From Amoeboaphelidium protococcarum (Eukaryota; Aphelidiomycota; Aphelidea), in NCBI GenBank assembly GCA_023515745.1, contig JALECJ010000257.1:932687-996686 (forward strand): a stretch of DNA of 64,000 nt, in the 5' to 3' direction. Below are positions 10,654 to 27,334 of the stretch, in pieces. A model generated the notes under the pieces. It ran no database searches. It worked only from the letters and a program-made list of their open reading frames with translations, and was not told the DNA's origin. The number at the start of each line of letters is the position of its first letter. Position 1 is the stretch's first letter. Made by a program: the position numbers and the translations under genes.

Positions 10654-12285
10654 TCAATTACCGACATTGTCATCATCGTCTTCCCATTCAGACTCTTCAT
10701 CGTCGATATAGTCCGCACCCTGGACCATCCATGGCTCAAATGGATCTTCAAACTGATCAACAAACGCGTCTTCTCTATCAGCCGGATGCAACTCAATATC
10801 ATCAGCAATTGACTACCACTGCTCCCACTCACTGTCATCCAAAAGACACGAGTCAAGAGCACTGGTCAACTATTCACGATCAATATCAATTCCGATAAAT
10901 ACTATTTCTTGACGTCTGTCGCCATACTTGCCTTCAAAATCAGCTCTTAAAGCATCTTGGAATTCTTGCTCCACAGGCCATTGATCTTCATCTAGCTCAC
11001 AGAACCACGGCTGACCACCATTTATCGTCAGCACGCAACCAGCTTGAGACCACTCTCCCCACACAGAATATCGACTAGCCAACCAAATGAAACCTTTCGA
11101 ACGCAGAACTGGGCCAAATAATGGGTCCTTCTTCTTATTTTTCGCAATCTGCTGAGGTGATGGAGGATTTACTGATGAAGTTACTTCCTCATCCTCTTTG
11201 ACTTCTTCTGGAGAGCCTTCCTCAACAGCGACATTCTGAATATCACCATCTTCCATTTCATAATCCTCATCCTCCTCAGGCTCATATTATTCTTGGATAA
11301 GAAGAAACTTGTCTCCTATCAAATCCGCTAGTCTTTGCGGATGAAATGGTTTCCTGGCAGTATAAATAAAATGACCAATGCCATACTCTTCAGATTCAGG
11401 CTTAGGCGCCAGCTTACCATTGCGCTGCAACTGCATCTCACTCAGTGATTACAGCCACCCAGGAGAATTGCGCGCCTCCTCAAAGTCAAACAGACCGGTA
11501 TTCAAAATGTTCTTCAAATCAATCTGAGAATTCAGAGTGCGAATTATGCGGGCTTTAGGATTCAATTTCTTGATAAAGCCTTCCATCTTGTTAAGAACAT
11601 CTTTTGATACCAGGTCAGTCTTGTTCAACATGATGACATTTGCAAACTCAATCTGTTCAACCATCAGACTCGAAACGTTACGATCATCATACTACTCGAC
11701 GTCCTGGTACTTATCAGATAACAGCTCTGCAGTATCGCAATCATTAAAGAAATTAAAAGAGTCCACCACAGTAACGCAAGTATCTAACACTGCCAACTTG
11801 CTTATACCACCGATACGCTTCAATTCAGCCAAAATTGTCGGATCAATCTGATCTACCTGATCGGCATTCTCGCCATTACCCGACTGGACGGCAGCCGTAA
11901 TAGTTCCGTCAATGAATTCGGTGGAAAATGTTTCAGCCACCTGCATTGGCTCAGAGATTCCAGTGCTTTCAATCACAATGTAATCATACTTATCAACGCC
12001 TGTAGTCAGATTGTAGATCTACTCGATCAGGTCACCGCGTAATGTACAGCATATGCAGCCATTCTGCATTGATACAAGGCGTTCCTTGGTGCCAATGACG
12101 TTCTCGTTCTTGATCAGCTCAGAATCAATGTTGAGGGATGCCATATCATTGACAATCACGGCACATTTCAAGTTGCTATCCTTGGAATGAAGGATATGTT
12201 GCAGCAGTGTAGTCTTACCAGCACCAAGAAATCCACTCAGCAAAGTTATCGGGATCGGACGCGTCTATTCAGTTAAGTTTACCAT
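10654..12285 (-). CDS. CobW/COG0523 (ZNG1/CBWD-like) metallochaperone GTPase
   Basis: 543 codons, intronless. Walker A is [13 protein letters not shown] at about residues 14-26, the metal-binding motif CxCC is in [12 protein letters not shown] at about 76, the ESTG switch is near residue 101 and NKTD of the G-motif is at about 222. A C-terminal CobW domain holds GFIWLASR and W-rich segments. The family uses GTP to deliver metal, Zn to methionine aminopeptidase 1 in the ZNG1 branch. Unusual points are an acidic insertion ([12 protein letters not shown]...EVKEDEE) at about residues 335-380 and a very acidic C-terminus ([14 protein letters not shown]). The branch within the family is not certain. 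Confidence 0.9.
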
Positions 12286-12849
12286 TTTTGTAATCTATCA
12301 CGTATTCCTTACAAGTTGATTAAAGAGGTGAAATGCTCACACAGTCTTGTTGACCATCTATACCTGAAAAATGACGTGATTTCTGCAGTAAATGACGAGT
12401 GATCTTGGATCTGTACCCCTGCTCTTCAGAAACAATGGAGAATCTGCAAAGGAGTTGATATGAGATTTATCAGACTGAAATACGCCCCAGGTGATAGTAT
12501 TTACTCCTTACTGTCATCTTGGTATTACATTCAATATGATCACTCCAGGTTGAGGAGGTGAATGAATTCGATTCGCAGCTTCACCAGTGACTGAATAACC
12601 GAACTAAAAATGATATGTTCTACGTACTAAGAAATTTTCTCAAGTCTTGGTGAGTGAGTTACGCGTAAATTTCTCAAGAGTAAGTCAATAGTGCTGAACT
12701 TCAACTTTCAAAGTATATTCGAATGGTTTAAATTCCCCGTTGATGCCGCACTTGAACTCTATAAAAAGACGCGAGCCGGTAATGGAAAATATATCCCAAT
12801 TTAAACCCACCAACACTTTCCACCTTGAATTAATAAATCATATTATAGA
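12286..12849. other. Intergenic between the CobW-type gene and NDUFA1
   Basis: 564 bp. A near-direct repeat AAATTT(T)CTCAAG occurs near 12631 and 12666, with an ACGCGT between the copies (12660). An ORF on plus from about 12780 runs antisense through NDUFA1 and was rejected. No gene is seen. Confidence 0.5.
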
Positions 12850-13065
12850 TCAGTATTTCACTTGTTATCTATACATGGAGCCAGTGATCTTTTCATCTCT
12901 CTCTTCCATCACGTAGTCAAAGTAGTCCATTGCTCGTCTACGAGGCAGTCCTTGTGTCTCAAAGGATCGGTAATACCAATCCAGCATACTTCCAGTGGCA
13001 ACACAAAGACCGGTGATTCCAGCAATAGGTAAAAGAGAACTCCACGGGACTTGGTATCTCGGCAT
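12850..13065 (-). CDS. NADH:ubiquinone oxidoreductase subunit NDUFA1 (MWFE)-like
   Basis: 71 codons from the only in-frame ATG (13065-13063) to TGA at 12852-12850, matching the usual size of about 70 residues. The N-terminus VPWSSLLPIAGITGLC is a single membrane helix. It is followed by a conserved matrix/IMS tail with R-x3-D-Y-F-D-x2-M-E-E-R-D-x2-I-T-G and a final YRQQ, the pattern of MWFE. The subunit is needed for assembly of the membrane arm of complex I. The two Gln codons before the end are TAA and CAA. The upstream frame to about 13220 is open but has no ATG and is taken as 5' UTR. Confidence 0.85.
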
Positions 13066-13267
13066 ATTAATATTTTGTCTGCTGTGTAAGTAATAGGAGA
13101 GATTGGGGTTAGATGAACACTTTCTTATTATCAACTTGCAGAGTTCGGTCAGCCTCTGAGAGAAGGAAAGATTCAACGAAGCGTTTCGCGTCCTTCGAAT
13201 TCTTTCCCTGTCACGCTCCAACGGCCATTTAAAAAAAAATTATAAAATAGATATAGCAGGATTAGGA

Positions 13268-13831
13268 ATGTCGATTACATCTGATATTTAGAAATAGTAT
13301 TAAGATGTCTATCAATTTTTGCTGAAGCAAGATGAGATTAAACTGGCGAAGAAGGTGAGAAAATCATGCTTGAAAAAACACGATTTTGATGTTTCCAAGC
13401 CGGTGTCGTCTGCCTCTTCTGATGATATTGCGGTCAATGCAAATGACACCTAATCATCTTTACCATTATCAGAAGAAAGAAAGCGAAAGACATCCGAGTC
13501 TTAGTCTGAGGATCTGAATCCAACTGACGCGTCTGTAAGTGCAGTGGACTCTCTTAAATAGGCTGCCAAGAAAATCAAGCAAAGGTTTCAGAGGGTAGAT
13601 CCTAAAGATGTGCATTTTGTCGATGATAGGTTGAAAGATAACACGTTTCTTGCGAAAGGTGGTGCAACTCAAAATAGTTATGGATACAAGGCCAATGAAG
13701 ATCTGTCTAAGGTGAGAGGTAAAGGATTTACCAAGAGTAAAAATAAAATGAAGAAGGGATCGTATCGCGGTGGAGCCATTGACACCAAGACACATTCCAT
13801 CAAGTTCAGCACTAGTAGTGACGAGGAATGA
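13268..13831 (+). CDS. SRP40: Nopp140/SRP40-like nucleolar phosphoprotein, short form
   Basis: 187 codons. The N-terminus (DVYQFLLKQDEIKLAKKVRK) resembles the LisH-like helix pair of Srp40/Nopp140. A Ser/Asp-rich linker of only about 60 residues follows. The C-terminal SRP40 domain (about residues 105-180) has FQRVDPKDVHF, KANEDLSKVRGKGFTK and KKGSYRGGAI. Nopp140 binds box C/D and H/ACA snoRNPs and links nucleolus and Cajal bodies. The usual long, repetitive acidic Ser region is nearly absent, so this is a minimal version (yeast Srp40 is about 400 residues). Three or more Gln codons are TAR. Confidence 0.85.
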
Positions 13832-14218
13832 TCAACCGCAAATATATGAATTTCAACAATTTCGTTCAAGTAGATTAATTTAATCGGATATTATTCGTTT
13901 AAAATCTATTCATAAGATTCACGTCCATAGATAAAGGATGGAGTCACCTAGGATTCTTGCCTGCTCATTTCGGCACTGTAACAGTTTACTCGTTTGAAAA
14001 TCAGTTTAATGAACTTGACTTTATCGCAGTGTCTTCATGTGCTGTTGTGAGCTCTAGTGTGAGCCAATCATTGTCCTGGGCCAATCACTAGTTTCGCATA
14101 TGTACCTTCACACTGTTTCTTAGTGAATTTGGCCGACTTAAAACATTGCTGACAGTAATAATACTATAATAATCAAATTGAATACGGAGCTTCATAGCGA
14201 ATTGCACGCGACTATAAC
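13832..14218. other. Intergenic upstream of the FunK1-like kinase
   Basis: 387 bp containing two tandem CCAAT boxes (listed separately) about 135-155 bp before the next ATG. No gene is seen. Confidence 0.5.
14063..14087 (+). promoter_or_regulatory. Tandem CCAAT boxes
   Basis: GCCAATCA is present exactly at 14063-14070 and again at 14080-14087, in the same orientation as the following gene (ATG 14219). This suggests a Hap/NF-Y-type promoter element; the role is inferred. Confidence 0.5.
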
Positions 14219-15868
14219 ATGGATTATGTCAACGTTAGAGAGCATAATGTGTATCTATCTGGATCAGGCAGCTCCTGTGTTGGTAGCGCTGTGGCCGCTG
14301 CAATGGTAGATTCTAATGATTGGACATTTAACTTCACCGAGCATCTGCTGAGATTTTAAAGCGCTAAATAAATTGAAACTGTAAACTCTGCAGCGGGGGT
14401 TGTGCGCGTCAAATTGGATGAGTTGGCCGATATGCCCGAGGACACTAACGAATATGATACAGTGACCAACGTGATAAAATTGCTGCAATGCGCGACTGAT
14501 GCACTGTAAGGAACCTCTCACAGTTTTGAGTGGAAGAGAAGAGTGGAGATGCCGCGCAATGTTGTTGGACAATCAGAGGAGAATGAGTTAGATAATTATA
14601 CGATGAGTAGAGTCTATTGGCCTAGGATTAGCATTTTTGATCTAATGTTGTCCAAATCTGCTGTTGACCAAATTATCGGTCCTCTTGCTTAGGTCAAGCA
14701 GAATAGCGAATTGTCTTAGAAACTGGAACAATATACTCTCCAAGCTGGGCTCTTTGGTATCGGCTTTATGCAACGTGTATTTCCTATGCTGCCAAGCCAC
14801 GATGTCACCAGTATATTTGGAGAGGAGTGGTATGTTTACGTACCATTGATGTCTCACAAAAGCCTCTACATTGTGCGCATAGATTTGTGCGATATTTATG
14901 GCACTGGTAAAATCATCATTGCTAGATCTGGTCGTCTTTAAGGCGTGTAAATGGCCAACCGTCTGACATCCTGGGTAAAGTGGGCGATCAGAGTGTATGA
15001 ACAGTTGCAAACGCGCGCGAATCTATTAAATGCACCAGTTGCATAGCACTGCTGGATTGCGCCTCATCTATTATGCCGGATTTTCCCAAATTTGGACCAT
15101 TCCAAGTTGGTTGCTCGACCATCATTTTACAATCCTATATACATTGATTAAGATCAGGGCCATGTCTACAAATTATACAGCTTTTGGACTGCTAACTTAT
15201 GTCCTGTTTAGAATAAAATTATTTAAGATCCATTTCTATGTGATGGATGGTATCAGCGAGGTACCGTATTAAAAATGCCTCTCTACGAACATGGCGACTT
15301 GAAACAGAATCCGCCTCATGACTTCAAGAAGCTAGTGGATGTGTTAGTGTAAATTGTAACCATTTTGATATATTTAGTCGAGAAGCACAGCATTTGTCAT
15401 TGCGATATTAGCGCTCGAAACATTTGTTGGAAGTCTGAAGATACTGTGACGCTGATAGATTATGATTAGGCTACGCCTTTAGACTGTGTGTCTCCCAAAC
15501 GCGAAAATGCACACGACAAAGCACCTGAGAGTCGCGCTCATGCTAATCACGACTTATGGCTATTCGGTGTCATGATACTTGGACTCACTAGTGAGAGTTC
15601 CACCTGGGATCTGGTTAATGCACACAGAGCGGAATTGTTGAGGCAAATTGAGTTGTAGTGGCAGCTAGCAGAGGAAACTCTAGATATCAATCCTATTGAA
15701 ATGCAATATTACTCGTTTGATTTTACCTCGGTGTAGTGGAAAGGAGCTTTTGCTCAGCATGGCAGCCAACTGCAATTGCTCATTGATAAGTGCTTGCAGC
15801 ACCACAATCGTCGCTGGTAACTGGGTGAGTTGAAGGATCATTTGGAAGATTTGTAGAAAACTATTTGA
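14219..15868 (+). CDS. Atypical protein kinase, FunK1 (fungal-type kinase)-like
   Basis: 549 codons. The C-terminal half has a kinase-like core: MPLYEHGDLKQNPP as hinge region, a helix leading to HCDISARNICW (about residues 390-400, in place of HRDxKxxN), then TLIDYDQATPL (about 411-421, in place of DFG), a short APESR, and HDLWLFGVMILGL for helix F. The HxDIS..N plus L-I-D-Y/F-D pattern recalls FunK1 kinases, which are expanded in fungi and have an N-terminal part poorly conserved between species. Catalytic Asp, Asn and metal-binding Asp positions are present; Arg of HRD is Cys and Gly of DFG is Asp. Substrate and pathway are unknown. Many Gln codons are TAR. Confidence 0.6.
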
Positions 15869-16389
15869 TATTTGTACTGAAGTTTGCACGTAATTATAAT
15901 GATATGAACGATGATATAAATTGCATTCTATACTCAAAAGTTATTTCATTTTTAACGTGATCAACCTTTACAGCTTATTCTCAAGGAGTACAGTATGAGG
16001 AACATACGATACGCGTTGTTGAAGTACCAAGATGATAACCAAAAGGCAATATCTTCGGCCACGGCGACTTTTTAATTCTACTGCTCAACAAGAGTAGAAA
16101 TGCTTCTAATCAGTTTAACCGTAAAATTTGTTTCTGCTTCATTCATAGAGTATCAGTTCAATAACAAGCTGATACTATTCTACCCATCTTATTGCTTTGT
16201 CCCGTTCCGCGTTGTTTCCGTTTCAAATTCATAAGCGGTCTTTCTTCTGACACTCATTTCGCGTCTCTAACAATAACTTTACCTGTTATTCTGTTGTTGT
16301 AACATTTATATCCAAGTGGAAGTAAAAATCCTGGTTCGGTCATATTTATATTGATAATAATAAATAGAATTTATCAGAGTTATTTAAAA
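15869..16389. other. Intergenic with a weak minus-strand ORF
   Basis: 521 bp. On the minus strand an ATG at 16257 opens a frame that reaches TGA at 15963-15961 (99 codons) but contains one internal TGA, and the only splice fix (42 nt ending GCAG) lacks the TGTAG acceptor used elsewhere. A chance ORF is the simpler reading, though the second half (VEQQNQKVAVAEDIAFWLSS) looks protein-like. Confidence 0.35.
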
Positions 16390-20805
<4,416 letters not shown>

Positions 20806-20952
20806 ATTAATTAGGATCTCTAGGACATTTTAACAGCAAGCTTTATGTATGGAATTGAAAATGTGAATTTACCAATTGAACCCATCTAAATTATCTCTTA
20901 TTCTACTGGTTAGTAATCACTGTTCATTTCAATTAGTCAGTAGGTGAATCAA

Positions 20953-23868
20953 TCAAAGACTGATATCAGTATTTAAACTTTCATCAAGATACTCAACGCT
21001 CATAGGATAATCTCCAAGTTTAGCCTCGATATGCGACGTGACATTAACATTTAATCTACCAACCATTCCCTTAAACATTGAACCAATAGACTGTCCACTG
21101 AGCGGATCATCTAACATCACTTTGAAGAATGGAGTGTCGATAGTACTTTGAGCTGGAACAATAACTGGAGGCTATCCATCCGATCCGTCAAGCACAACAT
21201 CAACACTACCCATAGGTCGTCCATCTTTTGTGATATCAGCCTTAAACTTGAGCAGAGTCATAGAGTCCATGAATGGATTCTCCGTTCTAAATGACGCCTT
21301 AGCCTGCTTGTTAAATGGTGAAGTGAAAGGATTAATCTTCATATTGCCTTCCTGTACCAGCTTATCTGGAAGTCCAGGATATGGAGCAGTAAGATACAGC
21401 TCACCAATGGAAGATTTGAGCAGAGGGTTCTGAGTAGAATTTGATGCTGTGCCACGCATTGAAGTTTCCATAGCTTTTCGGTTCATAAAACTATTGATCA
21501 ACTTCATACCCTTCTCTTTCTACACATCACTAACAGGCTGGAAGTATGTATAGCACGTGATATTGTTCTCACCCTGATGGAGCGTAAGATTCTTGAGCAT
21601 CGTGTATCCAATCTTTTCACCCTCAGCTAGGACATCTAGCGTGACATCACCCATATGAACGACCACATCCGACGCGCTGTACAAAGTAATGTAGTTCTGC
21701 ATCCAAATCTGATCACTCAATCCCTTCACCACCGTAGTATTGTGAATTGTGGGATTAGAGACGCGTCCATTCTCGATACTGTACGGCCTAAGGCCAAGCA
21801 TACCTTTGGAGTAGAGTGATTAGGCAAATTTAATTCCAGTTAGAGTCAAAGTACCCACAGCTGTTTCTGCCACCATATCAGCGGTTCCCTTAAAAGTATA
21901 ATTCTTGCCTTCAGTGATGAAGAGCTCCTTCAGAAAGTCAGCAAATGGTTCCACCTGATCATCATCTACGTATAAAGTGCTCTCTGGAATATAAGTTGAG
22001 ATTTGATTAGGATCCTCCGCGTTGGAAGTATTCGCCCAATCAGTCTTCATGGTGCCAATAATATTAGCGCCATTAAAGACTTGGACAGCTTGACGGCTTT
22101 CGAGCACTTGCACAGGGAAATCAAAAGGAATTTTAATACCAGCCTTAATACTGGATGCGGATATACTCGGCTTCTAGTAGCTTCCCGTATTGAAATTCAT
22201 ATCTATACCAGAGGCATTCAGCGATGTGATAAGCTCCAAATTCTATCCAGGCGGCAACACCACAGTCATATTCATAGCCTTGATGGTGGCAACCAGCCAT
22301 GATGGTGTGTTATTATTTCTCCCAATAAATCCAGTACCAACACACGCCACAATTGAATCTTGACCAGACACGTAGTTGGAGAACATCTAAGAGATATGGT
22401 CACTGTTCTATCCCTCTGGAGGCTTGGTCAAAAATCCAGTGAAGTTCATTGGATTAGATCCAGTGTTTAACATATCCACCGTGGTATTCACGGATCCCAG
22501 TAATCTGCCAGCGTAATACATATCTAGCATCATGGTTCCCATTTCAATCGAAACCGGAGACTTATTAACCAAATCAGCACTGATGGTAGTATTGATAGTC
22601 TTGTTATCACCCTTCATGTCCATGTAACTCACAGTAAGTCCAGGGAAACCATTCATCCCTTACAATGCAACAGATTTATCAAAAGTCAATTAACTCAGAG
22701 AAATCATATCCATAACAGACACGTCGGTGAGGCCCATCAGTCTCCACGTGAAAGACTCTCTCTTCATCAGATCAGCATTACACTGTACAAACGCAGTCTT
22801 ATTACTCAACGTCATACGTGATTCCATCTCAATATCAGCCGCTCCCATCTTGAGGTTGATGGCCGGCATCTCCATCCAGCCAAGATCATATCCTTCATAC
22901 TGAATAGTGACATTCATTGGGGATGTTTTGGCATTGATCGGGCCAGCATTACTGATGCGACCTCTCACCTGAGCGGTGAATCCAGTCTCATCCGGACGCA
23001 CAATTTTGATATCAAAAAATTCAACTCTACTACCATTAACGAACGCCTGGCCAATCTAGCGAAAGAATATGATACATAGCACTACCGCTATGATGAAGAA
23101 CAGAAACAGAATACCAGATATGATTAAACAAACCTTATATCTCTGCACAAAAGGACGTCTCTTCTTTGAGTAAGCAGATTAAGCATCAGCATTAGCAGCA
23201 CCATTTTACACCAGATTTGCCAACTTTGGAGAATGTACTTTGGTGTCCACAGAGCCAGTCTCACAATCGCTACCACGACCGCTACTACCCAGCGTGGCTA
23301 AGGATTCTGGGTACGGACTGTCTGGTGGTGGAAATCGCGGCTATGCATGAGGCGACGGTATAATAACTGGTTCATCATAAGACTCATCTTCATCAGCAGA
23401 TAATTAGCGATCACCATCATTGAGGTTGACTTCTATGACAGTGCTCAGAGGACGCAATTACTGCTACTAATGAGCATCTGAAGGCGCGTTCATATTGTCA
23501 ATCTTACTCTAAGTACTACTTTACTACTACTGCTACTACAATTATTTCACAAGTGGCTGGACGCGCGTTGCTTGATTATTGTTGGGGCCACTGTGGCGTT
23601 TAATTGTATCGTCGTCGACATGTTAGACTTTCACCGCAGACTTCATTGAATTAGACGGATCCAGTACCGCGTGTTCAGATCCATTAGACATTGGTATACT
23701 ATTGTTATTCTCATCGCTGCGCCTCATTGACGCGTCATTGTCATCCTACTGCTTCACATTGTAATAGGACATCATATCAGTAGGTGACATTATCACGGAT
23801 CCGTCAGATAAGCGGTACGGATTGGAGGTATTCCGGGTATTATTGTTATCACCCTTACTATCAGACAT
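20953..23868 (-). CDS. Type II membrane protein with DUF3712-like (LEA14-type) repeats
   Basis: 971 codons from the ATG at 23868 to TGA at 20955-20953. The first about 245 residues are cytosolic, polar and Gln/Asn/Ser-rich (includes a poly-Q run made of CAR and TAR codons), followed by a basic stop (KKRRPFVQRYK) and one membrane helix at about 250-275. The rest is extracytosolic, with many N-glycosylation sequons (NTT, NVT, NNT, NST). It repeats beta-rich blocks such as ARVRGRISNAGPINAK-like and GLMEMPAINL-like segments, as in fungal DUF3712/LEA14-like proteins found at the vacuole or surface. Exact function is unknown in the family. The short tail after about residue 905 repeats the same fold. 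Confidence 0.78.
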
Positions 23869-24211
23869 TACTACTAATTGTACAAAATACAAATCTGCTA
23901 AATTCTAATAGCTTTAAATATTATCTTACTGCACAGCGATGATATTGTATGTGATTAGAAAGACACCCGTGAGAAGATTCATCCACCCCCTTATTGTTCT
24001 CCATGGCTCTGCCGCTGATTCGGTTTCATGATCAGGAGCATTTATGGATCATACAAGTCACGATGTAGTCATATGATATTCGTGCGATTATGATAAAACG
24101 TGTTTAAAAGATTAAATTATTGGTACATGTATAAAGACAGATGAGCAGGAATGATGATGAAAATAAGCTCAATCTATTCCAGCGAGAGTTACGAGAACTG
24201 TTCAATAATAA
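23869..24211. other. Intergenic between the DUF3712 gene and ArfGAP
   Basis: 343 bp holding the promoter side of the DUF3712 gene and the ArfGAP 3' region. Nothing else is recognised. Confidence 0.5.
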
Positions 24212-25596
24212 TCAAAAGTCGGCCCAATCATCGTCATTCACGTCAGTCCATTGTTCACTGCTGGACGGCCGGTGAGCCTCATCTTTCGTTGCCGTCATTT
24301 ACTTGGACATGGCCTGCGAGACTTGCTGATTCTAACTATTATCCGCTCGTTCTTCATTATTAACAACCTGATCTTATGCAACAGAAGAAGTTGGCAATGT
24401 CGATTGCGGCACATTGGAGCCATAACCAACAGCTTCAAATTGACTAGCGAAAGCATTTTGATCCTGAAGGACAGCTGAATCATTGGAGTCTTTGAACAAA
24501 TCTTCACTATTTTCAGCATTATTATCGTCATAATTCTCATGCAACTTCTCATAGGAATTCTATCCACGCCCAGAGAAGGAGGAACTAGATGGCGACTTTA
24601 CCTGCTCTTCTCCCGTGAGTGCATGTGCAATGAACGAGATACCTTTATCGCTGGTTTCCACAATATTCTTGCCAATAGAGTTCAGCTAATTTGATAGATT
24701 CTATCTAAGATTAGGATCCTGCAGCTTTGAAGCGGTCGGTTTAATCACATTCGTATTGATATCCTTGCCGATAGACTCTGCCTGAGTTGCCGCATACCTT
24801 CCCCACTCCACCGCTTTGGCACCAAACACGGACCATCCTTTAGTGAAAGCACTGACGGCATCATTAAGAATATCTTCTTCATTACGGCCTTTGCTTGTTG
24901 ATGGGCCCTGATAATCGCTCCCAAATCCTTAATATTTACCACCCTGATTAGGAGGAAGATCAACTGGACGTTAACTATTCTCTGCTCCTTTACGAGCAAA
25001 GTACTCTTCATTACGGCTCTTGGTGCTCATCTAGCTACTACTCATACTATTACTACCCATATCCATTCTCTGCTACATATTATTACCACCACCGCCATTG
25101 ATCATGGAGGTGGCTGCATTCTCAGCGACTTTAACACGACTCAGTTCCGGAGATGGAGCAGGCAGATCGAAATCTCTACCTTGCATCTCTGCCATCAATT
25201 TCTCCTTATACAAATCAGCCGCTTTAGTTTAATACTTTTAAGTGATCGACATGCCCTAGATGCTATACTTTTCAAAGAATTACCGAGCTTTATCGTTTCC
25301 TCCCGCCTACAAATACACATTCAATCAACGGCGACTATATAGATGAATGATCATAAACAATACGAATTATGTACCTTCATCTTATTATGCTACTCCTCTT
25401 TCCAGCTGTCCATGGTGACGGATCGAACAAAGCTGATGTGAACACCGAGCGATCTGTGCTGACCGCTGCACTCCAAACAGATAAAGGTACCAAATGAGGC
25501 AGAGGCCCATTAAGGATTATGACTGCCGCAGTCCACACACTACTTATTTCCATCCAATCGCTACAACTACTGAACTTGATACCTAAAATCAGTCAT
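24212..25596 (-). CDS. ArfGAP (ArfGAP1/Gcs1-like), two exons
   Basis: Exon 1 is 25596-25375 and exon 2 is 25306-24212; a 68-nt intron (GTACAT...TTTGTAG) lies between, giving 438 codons. The ArfGAP zinc finger is complete: C20-x2-C23-x16-C40-x2-C43, with the arginine finger in CSGQHRSLG (Arg48). The middle is Met/Asn/Gln-rich, then an amphipathic, Ser/Thr-containing region ([20 protein letters not shown]) that could sense curved membranes. The C-terminus ends DVNDDWADF, a WxxF-type motif like the coat-adaptor motif of ArfGAP1. The protein switches off Arf1 on Golgi membranes to time COPI or clathrin coat release. Confidence 0.95.
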
Positions 25597-25897
25597 ACCC
25601 GATGAAAAGTTAAACTGTAGTTTGATGAAGATCGCAATCTGTTTTGAGAAGAACTGACAAAGAGGAAGAGAAAGAGAGAACATGCGGCGAAGTTGATTGA
25701 CTGAAGTGAACTGGAAACAATCATCGCATTATCTCGATAGTTGACCCATTGATGGTCAAAACTGGGGATACGAAAATAAGAGCAAGAATAAAGATGTTAT
25801 GGAATTGATCTAAATCAATTCCTGTCTAATCTATCAATCTAAAATCTATAATCTAATTGCTTAACTCAAAACTAAAGTATGTGCGCACTCGGAGTGA
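25597..25897. other. Intergenic upstream of ArfGAP
   Basis: 301 bp between the ArfGAP ATG and the stop of the next minus-strand gene; A/G-rich near 25660-25690. No gene is seen. Confidence 0.5.
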
Positions 25898-27334
25898 TCA
25901 GATAAGTGACAACGAGTTTGCACGACTTCCTTCAGATTAGCCATTCAGCATTGCTGATTGCATCTATTTATCATCATGTCGACGTCTAGCTTCATCAATG
26001 AGATGGTACAATGAAACAATTGGATGCAGATTAAATTCTGTCTGAACAATTCGCGTTGTGTCCTCAACCTTGAACCCATAAGTTGACAGCTCCTACAATG
26101 TCTACGGATGCGGCTTAAGTACTGTCAGCGGACGCTGAGGCAAATGATTCTCAATCGGAGTACTTGGAAAACCGCAATTCACCCACGGATGCTACTTGAT
26201 CTCAGCCAAAGTGATTCTCTTCTTAGGATCAACGGTCAACATCCTTGATATCAGGTGGATTGCGTCTTAGGAGAATTGCGGAGGCACAGCATACTTACCG
26301 CGCGCAATCTTTTCATACAGTTCATTCATGGTCGGTGCATCGAAGGGTAATCTTCCACTCAGCATCGCGTACAAGATTACGCCCATACTCCACACATCAA
26401 CCTCAGGTCCAATGTACCGAATTCCCTGGATCATCTCGGGTGCAGCATAGAATGGGCTTCCACAGTACGTTTCAAGCAGACGATCCTTGTGGAATGTGTT
26501 TCCAAATCCAAAATCGATGAGCTTGATATTCTTGTTGGAATCCAATAGCAAATTCTCAGGCTTCAAATCGCGATGGATAATTGAGTTTTTATGGCAATAA
26601 TCCACAGCAGATATCAGCTAGCGAAAGAATCGCCTGGCTTCCAGCTCCTTCACCTGATTGTTTTTAACAATGTAGTCAAATAGCTCGCCGCCATCAGCAT
26701 GCTCCATCACAATGAACAGATGCGTCTTGGTCTCATAGACATCGATGGCACCCACGATATGAGGGTGATTGAGAAGTTTCATCAAGCGCACCTCCCTATC
26801 AACGCTAATCTTTTACTTCTGAGTCTTGATATTGGACTTTTCCATGATTTTAATGGCCACCTTTTGCCTGGTGACAGCGTGTTCAGCCAATTTCACCTTA
26901 CCAAAAGTACCCTTGCCCAGAGTCTTCAGAAACACGTAGTCGCCTACTCGCTTATCCGATACCATGGAGTCATCCAGAATGGTTGGACCAGAGAGGTTTA
27001 CTTTCACTTGATTCACTACAGCAGGCCTAGGATCGCAGATAGCTGGTGGTGCTGATTATCGAGAAGCTACAGGCACAGTGGGACGCTATTACTACTTGCG
27101 ATCGAAGAAGTTGTCGATCACTCGAGCCAGGGAGAAGGTCCTGAATTTAGAATCTGAGCGGTCTCGCTAACTCTGCTATTGCTTACTACTGCTATTATTG
27201 TTATTATCCAGAGTGGCCAAGATGTTCTTTCTCTCCAACTCATCAAATTCAGAGTCCAGTACATGGCGCACCTTTCTTGCGGCAGTCTATGGGCTTGAGC
27301 CTTGAATCTCTTCGTAAAGTGACGGTCTTCTCAT
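25898..27334 (-). CDS. AMPK-related (CAMKL family) Ser/Thr kinase with C-terminal UBA-like domain
   Basis: 478 codons, intronless. The N-terminal about 125 residues are basic and Gln/Ser-rich. The kinase has [12 protein letters not shown] (about 138), VAIK (about 157), [12 protein letters not shown] (about 253), DFGFGN (about 276), T-loop [15 protein letters not shown] (about 288, conserved Thr for an upstream LKB1-type kinase) and DVWSMGVIL. Downstream, [18 protein letters not shown]...SLYHLI is a UBA-like helical domain as in MARK, BRSK, SNF1-related and Kin kinases. The final 25 residues are polar. It could be the SNF1/AMPK catalytic subunit itself or a MARK/BRSK/Kin paralogue; DFGFGN rather than DFGLSN argues against canonical SNF1. 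Confidence 0.9.

Noticed and set aside
12780-13212. Plus-strand ORF of about 144 codons starting near 12780
   Set aside because: It is antisense to NDUFA1. With only TGA as stop such antisense ORFs arise by chance, and the sequence shows no protein-like pattern.
15961-16257. Small minus-strand gene with an internal TGA
   Set aside because: It needs a 42-nt intron without the TGTAG acceptor; kept only as a note in the intergenic entry.
16260-16349. Minus-strand ORF beginning MTEPGFLLPLGYKC
   Set aside because: Only 29 codons before TGA, and splice continuations do not use the TGTAG acceptor.
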